From Thalassospira profundimaris (GTDB lineage Bacteria; Pseudomonadota; Alphaproteobacteria; Rhodospirillales; Thalassospiraceae), in assembly GCF_003326755.1 (NCBI RefSeq), contig NZ_JPWH01000002.1, positions 1 to 64,000 on the forward strand: a DNA stretch of 64,000 bases. Reading direction: 5' to 3'. Shown here in pieces: positions 25,434-34,565 of this stretch. Positions within the stretch are counted from its first letter, which is position 1. The number at the start of each line of letters is the position of its first letter. The notes under the pieces were generated by a model. The model had not been told where the DNA came from. It did not search any database and saw only the letters and a program-made list of their open reading frames with translations. The position numbers and the translations under genes were made by a program.

Positions 25434-26939
25434 ATGGCAGATAGGGCACAACCCGTGCTGTCTGCGCGCGGTGTGGGAAAATTCTTTCCTGGCGTCAAGG
25501 CCCTTGAGAATGTTGATTTTTCGCTGATGCCCGGTGAAATTCACGCATTGCTGGGTGAAAATGGTGCGGGAAAATCAACCCTGATCAAGGTTATTACCGG
25601 GGTGCATCCGCGTGATGCGGGGACCGTCACCCTTGACGGGCGGGAAATTCACCCCGGCCATCCGGGCGAGGCCCAGCAACTGGGTATTTCAACGGTGTTT
25701 CAGGAAGTCAATCTGGTGCCGACATTGTCGGTGGCGGAAAACCTGATGCTTGAACGCCAGACCCGCAAATTCGGCCTGATTTCATGGAAGAAAACGGCCG
25801 GGGATGCGCGCGAGGCGCTGAAAACCCTGGGGCTGGATATCGATATCAACCGGGCGCTTGGTTCCTATTCGGTGGCAATCCAGCAACTGGTGGCGATTGC
25901 GCGCGCCGTTGCGCTGGATGCAAAGGTTCTGATCCTGGATGAACCGACCGCATCGCTGGATGCGGACGAGATTAAAACGCTGTTTGGCATCATGCGGTCG
26001 CTCAAGGCCAAGGGGCTGGGAATTGTATTTGTCACCCATTTCCTGGACCAGGTATATGAAATTACCGACCGCATCACGATTTTGCGCAATGGCGGGCTGG
26101 TGGGCACTTTTGACACCGCGACATTGTCGCAAATTGACCTGATCAATCACATGCTGGGTCGGGAGCTGGCCGAAGTCAGTTCGCACCGTCATCATGCCAA
26201 ATCCACAGCAACCGGGCGCAAAAACCACATTCAGATCAAAAATCTCGGCAAAAAGCGTGTGCTTAAGCCCGTGTCGCTGGAGCTTTCCGGTGGCGAGATT
26301 GTCGGTCTGGCCGGTTTGCTTGGTTCGGGCCGCACAGAGCTTGCCGAACTGGTGTTCGGTGCACAGCGTGCTGACAGCGGGCTGGTTTTTATGGATGAAA
26401 AGCCGGTTATGCTGCGCACGCCGCGCCAGGCGATCCGGGCGGGCTTTGGCCTGTGCCCGGAGGACCGAAAACAGGATGGCATCGTCCCCGAACTTGGCGT
26501 GCGCGAAAACATTGCCCTGGCCCTTCAGGGGCGGCGCGGCTGGCTCAGGCCCATTCCCCGGGCAGAGCAGGACAAGTTTGCCGACGAGATGATCAAGGCG
26601 CTGGGCATTGCCACGCCGGACCGGGAAAAACCCGTTGGGCAACTTTCGGGCGGGAACCAGCAAAAGGTTATTCTGGCGCGCTGGCTGGTGTCCAAACCGG
26701 TTTTCCTGATTTTGGATGAACCCACACGCGGCATTGATGTGGGCGCGCATGCCGACATCATTAAACTGATCCGCGATTTGTGTGACGAGGGGCTGGCTTT
26801 GCTTGTTGCGTCATCAGAGCTTGAGGAAATTGTGGCCTTTGCCGACCGTGTTGCCGTATTGCGCGACCGTGAACTGGCAAGCGAGCTTTCCGGCGCGGAC
26901 ATTACCCAAAACAACATCATCGAGGCGATTGCACGATGA
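25434..26939 (+). CDS. ytfR: Sugar ABC importer double ATPase (YtfR/RbsA-like)
   Basis: 501 residues from the ATG at 25434 with GGGAGGA just upstream; the frame from 25353 is open but lacks support. Two ABC domains: the first has Walker A GENGAGK at 42-48 and Walker B LILDEPTASLD. The second has the degenerate P-loop GLLGSGRTEL usual in this family, CPEDRKQDG, signature LSGGNQQK and Walker B LILDEPTRGID. It energises the two permeases downstream, with its stop overlapping the first permease start. Confidence 0.92.
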   Translation: MADRAQPVLSARGVGKFFPGVKALENVDFSLMPGEIHALLGENGAGKSTLIKVITGVHPRDAGTVTLDGREIHPGHPGEAQQLGISTVFQEVNLVPTLSVAENLMLERQTRKFGLISWKKTAGDAREALKTLGLDIDINRALGSYSVAIQQLVAIARAVALDAKVLILDEPTASLDADEIKTLFGIMRSLKAKGLGIVFVTHFLDQVYEITDRITILRNGGLVGTFDTATLSQIDLINHMLGRELAEVSSHRHHAKSTATGRKNHIQIKNLGKKRVLKPVSLELSGGEIVGLAGLLGSGRTELAELVFGAQRADSGLVFMDEKPVMLRTPRQAIRAGFGLCPEDRKQDGIVPELGVRENIALALQGRRGWLRPIPRAEQDKFADEMIKALGIATPDREKPVGQLSGGNQQKVILARWLVSKPVFLILDEPTRGIDVGAHADIIKLIRDLCDEGLALLVASSELEEIVAFADRVAVLRDRELASELSGADITQNNIIEAIAR

Positions 26940-28000
26940 CAACACTGCAAGATACCAAAAAGTCGGACGGAAAAGGTGTAAAGGGCGGCAAGGACGGACG
27001 GTCAATCGCGCTATCATCGCGTCAATGGCTCGGGCCGGTCATTGCGCTGGTACTGGTCATTATTGTGAATGGCCTGATCTCGCCGGGCTTTTTCGACATC
27101 AAGGTCGTGGACGGGCATTTATATGGTTCGCTGGTGGATATTGTGCATCGCGGGGCCTCTACCGCGCTGGTCGCGGTGGGCATGGCGATTGTGATTGGCA
27201 CGCGCGGCATTGATCTTTCGGTGGGGTCGGTCATTGCCATTTCCGGTGCCGTGATGGCGGTGCTGATCCGCGATACCAGCCTGTCGCCGCTGGTGATTGT
27301 GCTCGCTGCCCTGGGGGCTGGCGTTTTGTGTGGATTGTGGAACGGCATTTTGGTGGCGTTTCTTGATATCCAGCCGATTATCGCCACCCTGATTTTGATG
27401 GTTGCCGGGCGCGGTATTGCGCAAATGATTACCGGCGGCCAAATCGTCACCTTCCACGGCCCGTTTTTCGAGGCGATTGGCAGTGGTTATCTGTTTGGCA
27501 TTCCCTGGCGGGTGATTATTGCTGCCATCGTGATTGCCGGTCTGTGGGCGATCATGCGCAAAACCGCGCTGGGCCTGTTTGTCGAGGCGGTGGGTGGCAA
27601 TGCGCGCGCCAGCCGCCTGGCCGGGATTGATGCACGCGGCATCAAGGTGCTGGCCTATGTTATTTCCGGGCTGTGTTCGGCGGTGGCGGGCATCATCATT
27701 GCCGCTGACATTCGCGGGGCGGATGCCAACAATGCCGGTTTGTGGCTGGAGCTCGATGCCATTCTGGCGGTTGTGATCGGCGGCGGGTCGCTGATGGGCG
27801 GCCGGTTTTTCCTGGGGCTGACGGTGATTGGTGTTTTGATTATTCAGGCACTGGGGACCGGCATTTTGCTTTCGGGTTTGCCATCGCAATATACCCTGAT
27901 CGTCAAGGCGGCGGTCGTCATGGTCGTATTGCTGATGCAGGCCCCCAAGGCCCGGCAGATGATGGGCCGTTTCTGGCGCAGGAGAACCCGCAATGATTAA
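26936..28000 (+). CDS. ytfT: Sugar ABC importer permease (YtfT-like)
   Basis: 354 residues with about eight to ten hydrophobic helices of the BPD_transp_2 family. An unusually long, Lys/Gly-rich cytoplasmic N-terminus of about 30 residues precedes the first helix. The family motif GTRGIDLSVGSVIAISG and the EAVGGNARASRLAGI loop, which contacts the ATPase, are present. It overlaps the ATPase stop by 4 bp and the next permease start by 8 bp, so the genes are tightly coupled. Confidence 0.9.
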   Translation: MTTLQDTKKSDGKGVKGGKDGRSIALSSRQWLGPVIALVLVIIVNGLISPGFFDIKVVDGHLYGSLVDIVHRGASTALVAVGMAIVIGTRGIDLSVGSVIAISGAVMAVLIRDTSLSPLVIVLAALGAGVLCGLWNGILVAFLDIQPIIATLILMVAGRGIAQMITGGQIVTFHGPFFEAIGSGYLFGIPWRVIIAAIVIAGLWAIMRKTALGLFVEAVGGNARASRLAGIDARGIKVLAYVISGLCSAVAGIIIAADIRGADANNAGLWLELDAILAVVIGGGSLMGGRFFLGLTVIGVLIIQALGTGILLSGLPSQYTLIVKAAVVMVVLLMQAPKARQMMGRFWRRRTRND

Positions 28001-28967
28001 TGAACGTTATTATCCGTTGCTGGCAACCCTGGCGGTCTGTGCGCTGCTGTATGGGTACGGCATGTTTGAATATCGCGCCTTTAGCGATACCTATGTTCTG
28101 GGCAATCTTTTAACCGACAACGCCTTTTTGATCATTACCGCGATTGGCATGACCTTCGTCATCCTCTCGGGCGGCATTGACCTTTCGGTGGGGTCCATGA
28201 TTGCCTTTGTCGGGGTGCTGATGGCCGAACTTGTCACCGGTTTTGGCATTCATCCGCTGGTGGCGGTTGTCGTCTCGCTGGTGTTTGGCGGGCTGTTTGG
28301 CGCTTTCATGGGCTTTATCATCGCCCGGTTCGATATTCAGCCCTTTATCATTACGCTGGCGGGGATGTTTTTTCTGCGCGGCATGTGCTTCCTGATCAAT
28401 CTGGATTCCGTGCCCATCAGCCACGATTTTGTCAGTGCCTTTGCCGGGTTTCGCATTCCGCTGCCCGGGCGGGGCTGGCTCAGTGCCTCGGCAATGGTGA
28501 TGCTGGTGGCGGTTCTGGTCGGTTTGGTGATTGCCCATTACACCCGCTTTGGCCGCAATGTGTATGCCATTGGCGGCGACCGGCAGTCGGCCCAGTTGCT
28601 GGGCATTCCGGTCGAACGCACCATCATTCAGGTCTATACCCTTAGTGGCGTTTACAGTGCGCTGGCCGGTGTGGTGTTTGCCTTTTACACCGCCTCGGCC
28701 TATCCGCTGGCGGCTGTCGGGGTGGAGCTTGATGCCATTGCTGCGGTTGTCATTGGCGGTACCCTTCTGACCGGGGGCATGGGTTTTGTTGCCGGCACCT
28801 TCTTTGGCGGCATCATCATGGGGGTCATTCAAACCCTGATCGCCTTTGATGGCACGCTCAATAGCTGGTGGACCAAAATCGTCATTGGTGGCTTGCTGTT
28901 TGGCTTTATTGTGCTGCAACGCCTGATCACCCGGTCCTTTTCCGGGATGCGGGCCGGGGCGAGCTAG
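27993..28967 (+). CDS. yjfF: Sugar ABC importer permease (YjfF-like)
   Basis: 324 residues, multi-helix permease of the same family as its neighbour. Key segments: ILSGGIDLSVGSMIAFVGV, IARFDIQPFIITLAGMFFLRG, NVYAIGGDRQSAQLLGIPVERT and the C-terminal VLQRLITRSF. The pairing of YtfT and YjfF types with one YtfR ATPase is characteristic of the galactofuranose importer. The start lies inside the previous gene. It ends 22 bp before a strong hairpin. Confidence 0.9.
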   Translation: MINERYYPLLATLAVCALLYGYGMFEYRAFSDTYVLGNLLTDNAFLIITAIGMTFVILSGGIDLSVGSMIAFVGVLMAELVTGFGIHPLVAVVVSLVFGGLFGAFMGFIIARFDIQPFIITLAGMFFLRGMCFLINLDSVPISHDFVSAFAGFRIPLPGRGWLSASAMVMLVAVLVGLVIAHYTRFGRNVYAIGGDRQSAQLLGIPVERTIIQVYTLSGVYSALAGVVFAFYTASAYPLAAVGVELDAIAAVVIGGTLLTGGMGFVAGTFFGGIIMGVIQTLIAFDGTLNSWWTKIVIGGLLFGFIVLQRLITRSFSGMRAGAS

Positions 28968-28988
28968 AATTTGCACGGCCAAAAATAT

Positions 28989-29020
28989 CGGGCCGCCTTT
29001 GCGAGGCGGCCCGTATTGCT
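28989..29020. terminator. Bidirectional terminator between yjfF and the GntR gene
   Basis: Perfect 9-bp arms CGGGCCGCC (28989-28997) and GGCGGCCCG (29005-29013) with a 7-nt loop. The minus-strand side is followed by ATATTTTT, a better T-run than the plus side, so it serves the GntR gene at least as well as the importer operon. Confidence 0.8.
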
Positions 29021-29058
29021 TGAAATATGATAATGTGGTTGGCGATCCGGCCAAATCG

Positions 29059-29856
29059 TTACAGGGTAATGCGTTCCCAGTCCGTCGTGCCTTTCATGCC
29101 CAGCTCGTCGCGCAACTGCATCATGGTCTGGCGCAATAACTGGCGCATGACACTGCGGGCTTCGTCGGGATCGCGATCGGCAATCGCCTGATAGACGGCC
29201 TTGTGGCTGGGCAGGGAATGCACGTGGGCCTTGGGTCCCGCGCTTGACATACGAAACGATCCGATCAGGGCACTTTCAATCAACATGCCCAGCGATTTCA
29301 TGAAGTCGTTTTGCGACGCGTCCAGAATCGCCTGATGAAATTCAAGGTCGGTCAGGTAAACGGCCTCGGTGCCAGGTTCCGCCTGTTCCATGCCGATATA
29401 GGCCTTGCGAATGGTTTCAAGCTGTTCTTCACTGCGCCGTTCGGCGGCCATTGCGGCGGTATTGGGTTCAATGATCAGTCGTGTTTCAAACAGGCCATAT
29501 AAAAAGGCCGGGTCCGGGTCCGGAAAGTGCCAGGACAGAACATCGGGATCCAGAAGGTTCCAGAAATGCCGGGGCTTTACACGCGTGCCGGTCTTGGGGC
29601 GGCTTTCAATCAGGCCCTTGGCCGACAGGATTTTGATCGCCTCGCGCAATGCCGTGCGCGAGACATCCAGCGTTTCGCTTAATTGGGCTTCGGTTGGCAG
29701 ATTGTCGCCAGGGGTGAGCTGGCCGGTGACAATGCGCCGTCCCAGATCGTGGGCGACAATGCTGTGCAGGCTGCGCCTGGCATATGTTCTGGACATGGAC
29801 GACATGTTTTCTGGTTCCCGTGCGGCCACATGCAAAGTGGTCCGGTTTTGTCCCAT
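29059..29856 (-). CDS. GntR family regulator with FCD ligand domain
   Basis: 265 residues; starts at the inner Met of MSSMSRTY are possible. The winged helix occupies roughly residues 25-95 (IVTGQLTPGDNLPTEAQLSE, DVSRTALREAIKILSAKGLI). The FCD domain follows, with the metal/ligand-binding Asp and His residues in LTDLEFHQAILDASQN and SLPSHKAVYQAI. Such regulators respond to sugar acids or related metabolites. It lies between the sugar importer and the SDR/FAH genes and is transcribed away from the latter, so it probably controls both. A perfect 15-bp palindrome lies just upstream. Confidence 0.9.
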   Translation of the reverse strand: MGQNRTTLHVAAREPENMSSMSRTYARRSLHSIVAHDLGRRIVTGQLTPGDNLPTEAQLSETLDVSRTALREAIKILSAKGLIESRPKTGTRVKPRHFWNLLDPDVLSWHFPDPDPAFLYGLFETRLIIEPNTAAMAAERRSEEQLETIRKAYIGMEQAEPGTEAVYLTDLEFHQAILDASQNDFMKSLGMLIESALIGSFRMSSAGPKAHVHSLPSHKAVYQAIADRDPDEARSVMRQLLRQTMMQLRDELGMKGTTDWERITL

Positions 29857-29877
29857 TGGCGTGGCATGGGTGCATTA

Positions 29878-29892
29878 TTCATATGATATGAA
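29878..29892. promoter_or_regulatory. Perfect 15-bp palindrome, probable GntR operator
   Basis: Sequence TTCATATGATATGAA, a perfect inverted repeat centred at 29885, about 20 bp upstream of the GntR start and facing the divergent SDR gene. Size and position fit an autoregulatory FCD-GntR site. Confidence 0.55.
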
Positions 29893-30345
29893 TATATATG
29901 ACCAGCAATAACAGTTTCGGTCAACCGGCTTTACGCCCGGCAGGTGTCAAATAACCTGAATAACTGAAAATCGAACCCGGCTTATAGCCGATTGGCTGTT
30001 CCGGTAAAAGGCGTGATCTTTTGGTTTCGCCATTCTCTGGTGTCTTGACAGTTTCGGCACGATTGGCCATTACTGTTATGGTATGAAGAATAAGGGTACC
30101 ACAAGGTGCCTGTCTGTCAGGAGGAAGCACAATACGTTATCTGTAAAAGCGCGAACCATCAACAGACCCCTTGCAGGTACGTGATGTGGCGCGATCACTC
30201 TTGCGTCATTTTTGATCGTCCCACCTGTCTTTCGGTTCATACGATAGTAAAGACAGGGCAATTGCATGGGGCGCGGGTAACGTGTTTTCGTCTTTCTGCT
30301 GAAATTGATAAATTTGCTGATCCGATCAAGGGAGAAACCGCCATC
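29893..30345. other. Long leader between the GntR operator and the SDR gene
   Basis: About 450 bp without a convincing gene. The SDR frame is open back to 30106, but the extra residues are not SDR-like. I see no further clear hairpin, riboswitch core or promoter boxes; short TGGTA/TACCA halves near 30075-30100 are too weak to call. Confidence 0.4.
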
Positions 30346-31119
30346 ATGGCCGACCGTAAACCAACCCATTATACCAGCCTCAAGGATGCCTCGGTTTTTA
30401 TTACCGGTGGGGCAACCGGCATTGGCATGGCCCTGGTGGAAGCCTTTTGTGACCAGGGGGCGAAGGTCGCCTTTGTTGATATTCTGCGCGAAGAGGGCGA
30501 GAAGCTGGCGGAAAATCTGGCGGCGAAATCGGCCCATGCGCCGCTTTTTATCGAATGTGACCTGACCGATATCGAGGCCCTGCGCCAGGCCGTCAAGGAT
30601 GCCAGTGCAAAAAATGGCCCGATCTCGGTTTTGCTGAACAATGTTGCCAATGATACCCGCCATAAATGGCAGGATGTCACGGTTGAATATTGGGACCAGC
30701 GCCAGGCGATTAATATCCGCCCGGCCTTTTTTGCCATTCAGGCCATCGCCCCGATGATGATCGAGGCCGGTGGCGGTTCAATTGTCAATTTCGGGTCGGT
30801 CAGCTGGATGATGGGCCAGGGGGGCATGCCCGGCTATACCACGGCCAAATCGGCGGTACAGGGGTTGACACGTGGCATGGCACGTGACCTTGGCAAGGAT
30901 AACATCCGCGTCAATACGCTGGTCCCGGGCTGGGTGATGACGCAGCGTCAGCTTGACCTGTGGGTCGATGAAGCCGCCGAAAAGGAAATTGCCGAACGCC
31001 AGTGCCTGAAAAACAAGGTTATGCCCGATGACATCGCCCGCATGGCGCTGTTTTTGGCATCCGATGAAAGCCGCATGATTACATCGCAGAATTTCATCGT
31101 CGATGGTGGCTGGGTTTAA
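30346..31119 (+). CDS. SDR family sugar dehydrogenase
   Basis: 257 residues from the ATG at 30346, with AGGGAG upstream. Classical short-chain dehydrogenase: cofactor motif TGGATGIG near residue 20, NNVAN, the catalytic Ser in VNFGSVSWM, Tyr-x3-Lys as YTTAKSAV, and the PGWVMT motif after it. The acidic residue at the second strand (VDI) suggests NAD preference. With the mutarotase and the AraD1-type gene, it probably oxidises an aldose (galactose, fucose or arabinose type) at C1 to the lactone. It precedes the FAH-family gene by 78 bp. Confidence 0.85.
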   Translation: MADRKPTHYTSLKDASVFITGGATGIGMALVEAFCDQGAKVAFVDILREEGEKLAENLAAKSAHAPLFIECDLTDIEALRQAVKDASAKNGPISVLLNNVANDTRHKWQDVTVEYWDQRQAINIRPAFFAIQAIAPMMIEAGGGSIVNFGSVSWMMGQGGMPGYTTAKSAVQGLTRGMARDLGKDNIRVNTLVPGWVMTQRQLDLWVDEAAEKEIAERQCLKNKVMPDDIARMALFLASDESRMITSQNFIVDGGWV

Positions 31120-31197
31120 GGGCGTGCGGGGCATTCCTGCCGGGATATGCCGCGCCATTCACGTTCCGCTTTTTGTACATATATTCAGGGCAAGATA

Positions 31198-32187
31198 ATG
31201 AGACTGGTTCAATTTCTTGATACAGACGGCAAAGCATCAGTTGCCATCGTGGAAAATGCCAAAACGCTGGCACCGCTCAAGGGGGTGGCGTCGATTGTTG
31301 AGTTGGCAAAATCGGCCTTGGCAGAGGGTATTGGCCTGATTGCGGCTGCCGAAAACCACAAGGGCGATGCCCGCCTTGATTATGATGCCGTTGCGTCGGA
31401 AAACCGGCTGTTACCGCCAATCAGCCATGCCGATCCGGCGCATTTTCTGGTAACGGGTACGGGCCTTACGCATTTGGGGTCGGCATCGGCGCGGGCCAAT
31501 ATGCACACGGCGGCCAACAAGCAGGCCGACGAAACCGATTCCATGAAAATGTTCCGCATGGGTGTGGAAGGCGGCAAACCCGCCGCCGGCCAAAAGGGCG
31601 TGCAGCCGGAATGGTTTTATAAGGGCGATGGTTCGGTCGTGGTGGCGCCGGGGGCGGATATTCCCAGCCCGTCCTTTGCCCTTGATGGCAGCGAAGAACC
31701 GGAAATTGCCGCGATTTACCTGGTCGATGATCAGGGCACACCGGTGCGTTTGGGCTTTGCGCTCGGCAATGAATTTTCCGACCATGTGATGGAACGGCAG
31801 AATTACCTGTATCTGGCGCATTCCAAACTGCGGGCCTGTGCCCTGGGGCCGGAACTGTTGCTGGGTGATTTGCCTGCCCATGTCGAGGGCACATCGCGGA
31901 TTTATCGTGATGGCAAGGTCATTTGGGAAAAACAGTTTGTCAGTGGTGAAGAGAACATGTCCCATTCACTGGAAAATCTGGAATACCATCATTTCAAATA
32001 TGACCTGTTCTGCCGCCCGGGGGATGTTCACGCCCATTATTTTGGCACGGCAACCCTTAGCTTTGCCGATGGTGTCACAACACAGGATGGCGACGAATTT
32101 GAAATTTCGTCCGAAACCTTTGGCCGCCCCATTCGCAATCGTCTTAAAGTTCAGGCGGAACGCCCGGTTAAGGTGCGCACGATCTAA
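31198..32187 (+). CDS. AraD1-type fumarylacetoacetate hydrolase family protein
   Basis: 330 residues from the ATG at 31198. It starts with MRLVQFLD and the metal-dependent FAH core includes VTGTGLTHLGSA, the Glu-rich metal segment GSEEPEIAAIYLVDDQG, LGNEFSDHVMERQNYLYLAHSKL and DVHAHYFGTATLSF. This pattern is known as the AraD1 family, found in oxidative pentose/sugar pathways and thought to act on 2-keto-3-deoxy sugar acids. Together with the SDR it suggests non-phosphorylating sugar oxidation. A strong terminator follows. Confidence 0.82.
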   Translation: MRLVQFLDTDGKASVAIVENAKTLAPLKGVASIVELAKSALAEGIGLIAAAENHKGDARLDYDAVASENRLLPPISHADPAHFLVTGTGLTHLGSASARANMHTAANKQADETDSMKMFRMGVEGGKPAAGQKGVQPEWFYKGDGSVVVAPGADIPSPSFALDGSEEPEIAAIYLVDDQGTPVRLGFALGNEFSDHVMERQNYLYLAHSKLRACALGPELLLGDLPAHVEGTSRIYRDGKVIWEKQFVSGEENMSHSLENLEYHHFKYDLFCRPGDVHAHYFGTATLSFADGVTTQDGDEFEISSETFGRPIRNRLKVQAERPVKVRTI

Positions 32188-32226
32188 GCTTTGCTTTTGG
32201 CTGGCGATATCGGCCATTTTTACGCT

Positions 32227-32260
32227 AATCCGGCCCCTGCGACGGGGCCGGATTTTTTTT
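32227..32260 (+). terminator. Rho-independent terminator after the AraD1-type gene
   Basis: Arms AATCCGGCCCC (32227-32237) and GGGGCCGGATT (32244-32254), an 11-bp perfect stem with a 6-nt loop and a run of eight T. Confidence 0.92.
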
Positions 32261-32271
32261 AATCCTGGCAC

Positions 32272-33486
32272 TTATGCTTCGTTTTGTGCACTTGCCTGTG
32301 GGGCCGGGCGCAAACGCAGTGTTACCACGGCTCCCGCCACCAGCATCAGGCAGCCGCTCAGGCCAAAAACGCCAAGGGCACCACTGGCCGTGTAAATTGC
32401 CCCACCCAGTGCCGCGCCAAGGGCAATGGCAAACTGGATAGAGGCAACCAGCAGCCCGCCGCCACTTTCGGCCTCGTCGGGAACGGTCCGCGTGATCCAG
32501 GTGGACCACCCTACCGGCATGGCGGCAAAGGCCATGCCCCAAATGGCAATCAGGATGCTGTCGCCAATTGTGCTGCTGCCCTTAAGGGTCGCCAGGCTCA
32601 ATCCGGCCAGACCCATGATGATGGGCATGATGCTGAGCGTCAGTTTCAGGCTGCGTTCAATCAGCGCCCCGGCAAGGTAGGTGCCAATGAAATTGGCAAT
32701 GCCAAAGCCCAGTAAAATGCCGGAAATGCCCGAAACCGCAACGCCGCTGACATTTTCCAGAAAAGGCCGCACATAGGTAAACATGGCGAAATGGCCGGTA
32801 AAAATCAGCAGGGTGAGAACCATGCCAAAGCGCATGCGCGGGCGCATCATGACATTAAATAGCGTGCGCAGGCTGGCATGGCCCACCGGTGCCAGCCGGG
32901 GCAGGGTGGCAAATTGCGCGACCAGTACCACAACACCCAGCCCGGCGGTGAGCAGGAAAATATTGCGCCAGCCAATAATATCACCCAGAAAACTGCCGAG
33001 AGGGGCGGCAAAAACCGTCGCAACCGAAACGCCACTGAACAGAATGGACAGGGCACGCGGAATCAGATGTTCGGGCACCAGCCGCATGACGATGGCAGCC
33101 GCCATTGTCCAGAAACCGCCCAGCGCAATGCCCAGCAAAACACGCCCCATCAGCAAAAATGACAGGTTGGGGGCAATTGCGACCAGAATGTTCGAGGCGA
33201 TCAGCAAGACCGAAAATCCCAGCAACACATGGCGGCGATCAAACCGGCGTGTGAGGGTGGCGATGAGAAGACAGGTGATCATGGCGACAATGGCGGTGGC
33301 AGATACTGCCTGTCCGGCCAAAGCTTCGGAAATGGAAAGGTCATGTGCCATCGGGGTTAGCAGGCTGGCAGGCAGGAATTCGGCCGTGACCAGGCCGAAA
33401 ACACCCAGTGTCATGGAAAGAACTGCGCCCCATGCCGGGGCCTTGTGCCCCTGCGTATCCGGGGCACTTGAAGGGTGATCGTTCAT
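32272..33486 (-). CDS. MFS transporter, DHA1/arabinose-efflux-like
   Basis: 404 residues with about 12 transmembrane helices. The LGVFGLVTAEFLPASLLTPMAHDL first helix and loop 2-3 segment TRRFDRRHVLLG fit the drug:H+ antiporter-1 family of predicted sugar or drug exporters. Only the convergent end faces the AraD1 gene; its start is 89 bp from the divergent AraC regulator, which therefore probably controls it. Substrate unknown. Confidence 0.85.
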   Translation of the reverse strand: MNDHPSSAPDTQGHKAPAWGAVLSMTLGVFGLVTAEFLPASLLTPMAHDLSISEALAGQAVSATAIVAMITCLLIATLTRRFDRRHVLLGFSVLLIASNILVAIAPNLSFLLMGRVLLGIALGGFWTMAAAIVMRLVPEHLIPRALSILFSGVSVATVFAAPLGSFLGDIIGWRNIFLLTAGLGVVVLVAQFATLPRLAPVGHASLRTLFNVMMRPRMRFGMVLTLLIFTGHFAMFTYVRPFLENVSGVAVSGISGILLGFGIANFIGTYLAGALIERSLKLTLSIMPIIMGLAGLSLATLKGSSTIGDSILIAIWGMAFAAMPVGWSTWITRTVPDEAESGGGLLVASIQFAIALGAALGGAIYTASGALGVFGLSGCLMLVAGAVVTLRLRPAPQASAQNEA

Positions 33487-33538
33487 GGTAATGTGTTTCC
33501 CGTCGATAAGGATATATTTGGATTGACCCTAAAATAGG

Positions 33539-33551
33539 CTGGAAATTCCAG
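33539..33551. promoter_or_regulatory. Perfect 13-bp palindrome between MFS and AraC genes
   Basis: CTGGAAATTCCAG, perfect around a central A, in the 89-bp space between the divergent MFS and AraC-type genes. A likely control site for one or both, though AraC proteins usually bind direct repeats. Confidence 0.35.
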
Positions 33552-33575
33552 ACGATCTATGCCAGATAATCTTGA

Positions 33576-34556
33576 ATGATTGATCATTCGTCCGGGAAAT
33601 TACGCGCAATGGATCCGGGGCGCGGCGCAAGTGACATGATTAGCGAATTGCTGCTGGGCATGCGCCTGGTGGGGTTGCATTATCGCCGTGTGCAAATGAC
33701 AGCGCCTTTTGGCGTGCGTTTTGACGCGGAACCGGGCAGTGCGCAATTTCATTTTGTGGTGCGCGGCCCGGTTTATGTGCGGTGTGACAGTGGCACGCAA
33801 CGTATGCTTGAAACAGGGGATGCGGTGTTGTTGCCGCGCGCCAGCCGCCACGAAATGGTTTCGTCGCCCGAGTTGGAGGCGTTCGATATTACCCGTTTTC
33901 AGGCTGTCGAAATTTGCCGCCAGGTGGATGCCATTCATGCCTGCAAGCAGGAAGCGGCCAACGGCGATTCCAGTCTGTTTTTTAGTGGCTGCATGAAATT
34001 TGATCTTGGCAGCATGGGCATGCTGATCCCGATGATGCCCGAGATCATTCATGTTGATACATTGCTGGCCAAAAGCCCCGAAATTCTGCCGATGCTTGAA
34101 GCAATGGAACGCGAAATATCGCGCGAACGGGCGGGGTATGGTGCCATTGTGACCCGCCTGGCCGATGTGGTATCGGCCTCGATCGTGCGGGGCTGGGTCG
34201 AATGCGGCTGCGGCGATGCCAGTGGCTGGGTGGATGCCCTGCGGGACCCGCGTTTGGGGCGCGTGATCAATGCACTGCATCGTGATCCGGGGCGCAACTG
34301 GACGGTGGCGTCGATGGCGGCCGAAATGGGGGCGTCGCGGTCGGTTTTTGCCGAACGGTTTCTTGACATGACCGGGGTGACGCCGCTGCGTTATGTGGCG
34401 GATTTGCGCATGCGCCTGGCAACCCAGTGGATCCGCCAGGACAATTTATCGGTTGATGCCGTGGCCTCCCGGTTGGGGTATGCCTCTGCCGCTGCCTTTA
34501 GCCGGGCGTTCAAGCGGGTGACGGGGACGTCGCCCGGCGAAGTGCGCCGGGGCTGA
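33576..34556 (+). CDS. AraC family transcriptional regulator with N-terminal cupin domain
   Basis: 326 residues. The N-terminal ligand part (about 15-190) is the cupin_6 type: RFDAEPGSAQFHFVVRGPVYVR, LETGDAVLLPRASRHE. The C-terminal two helix-turn-helix units run from about residue 225 (NWTVASMAAEMGASRSVFAERFLDMTG and LSVDAVASRLGYASAAAFSRAFKRVTGTSPGEVRR). This subgroup usually activates a neighbouring exporter or dehydrogenase gene. It is divergent from the MFS transporter. Confidence 0.9.
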   Translation: MIDHSSGKLRAMDPGRGASDMISELLLGMRLVGLHYRRVQMTAPFGVRFDAEPGSAQFHFVVRGPVYVRCDSGTQRMLETGDAVLLPRASRHEMVSSPELEAFDITRFQAVEICRQVDAIHACKQEAANGDSSLFFSGCMKFDLGSMGMLIPMMPEIIHVDTLLAKSPEILPMLEAMEREISRERAGYGAIVTRLADVVSASIVRGWVECGCGDASGWVDALRDPRLGRVINALHRDPGRNWTVASMAAEMGASRSVFAERFLDMTGVTPLRYVADLRMRLATQWIRQDNLSVDAVASRLGYASAAAFSRAFKRVTGTSPGEVRRG

Positions 34557-34565
34557 GATGGCCGG

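Noticed and set aside
25782-26750. 322-codon minus-strand open frame across ytfR
   Set aside because: Opposite strand of a strongly conserved ABC ATPase; no motifs or ribosome site.
28110-29054. 314-codon minus-strand open frame across yjfF
   Set aside because: Antisense shadow of a membrane protein gene, with repeated His/Asn/Gly-rich sequence and no recognisable fold. It also runs through the terminator.
30106-30345. N-terminal extension of the SDR gene by 80 codons
   Set aside because: The extra residues are not SDR-like; the ATG at 30346 has a ribosome site and gives the normal length.
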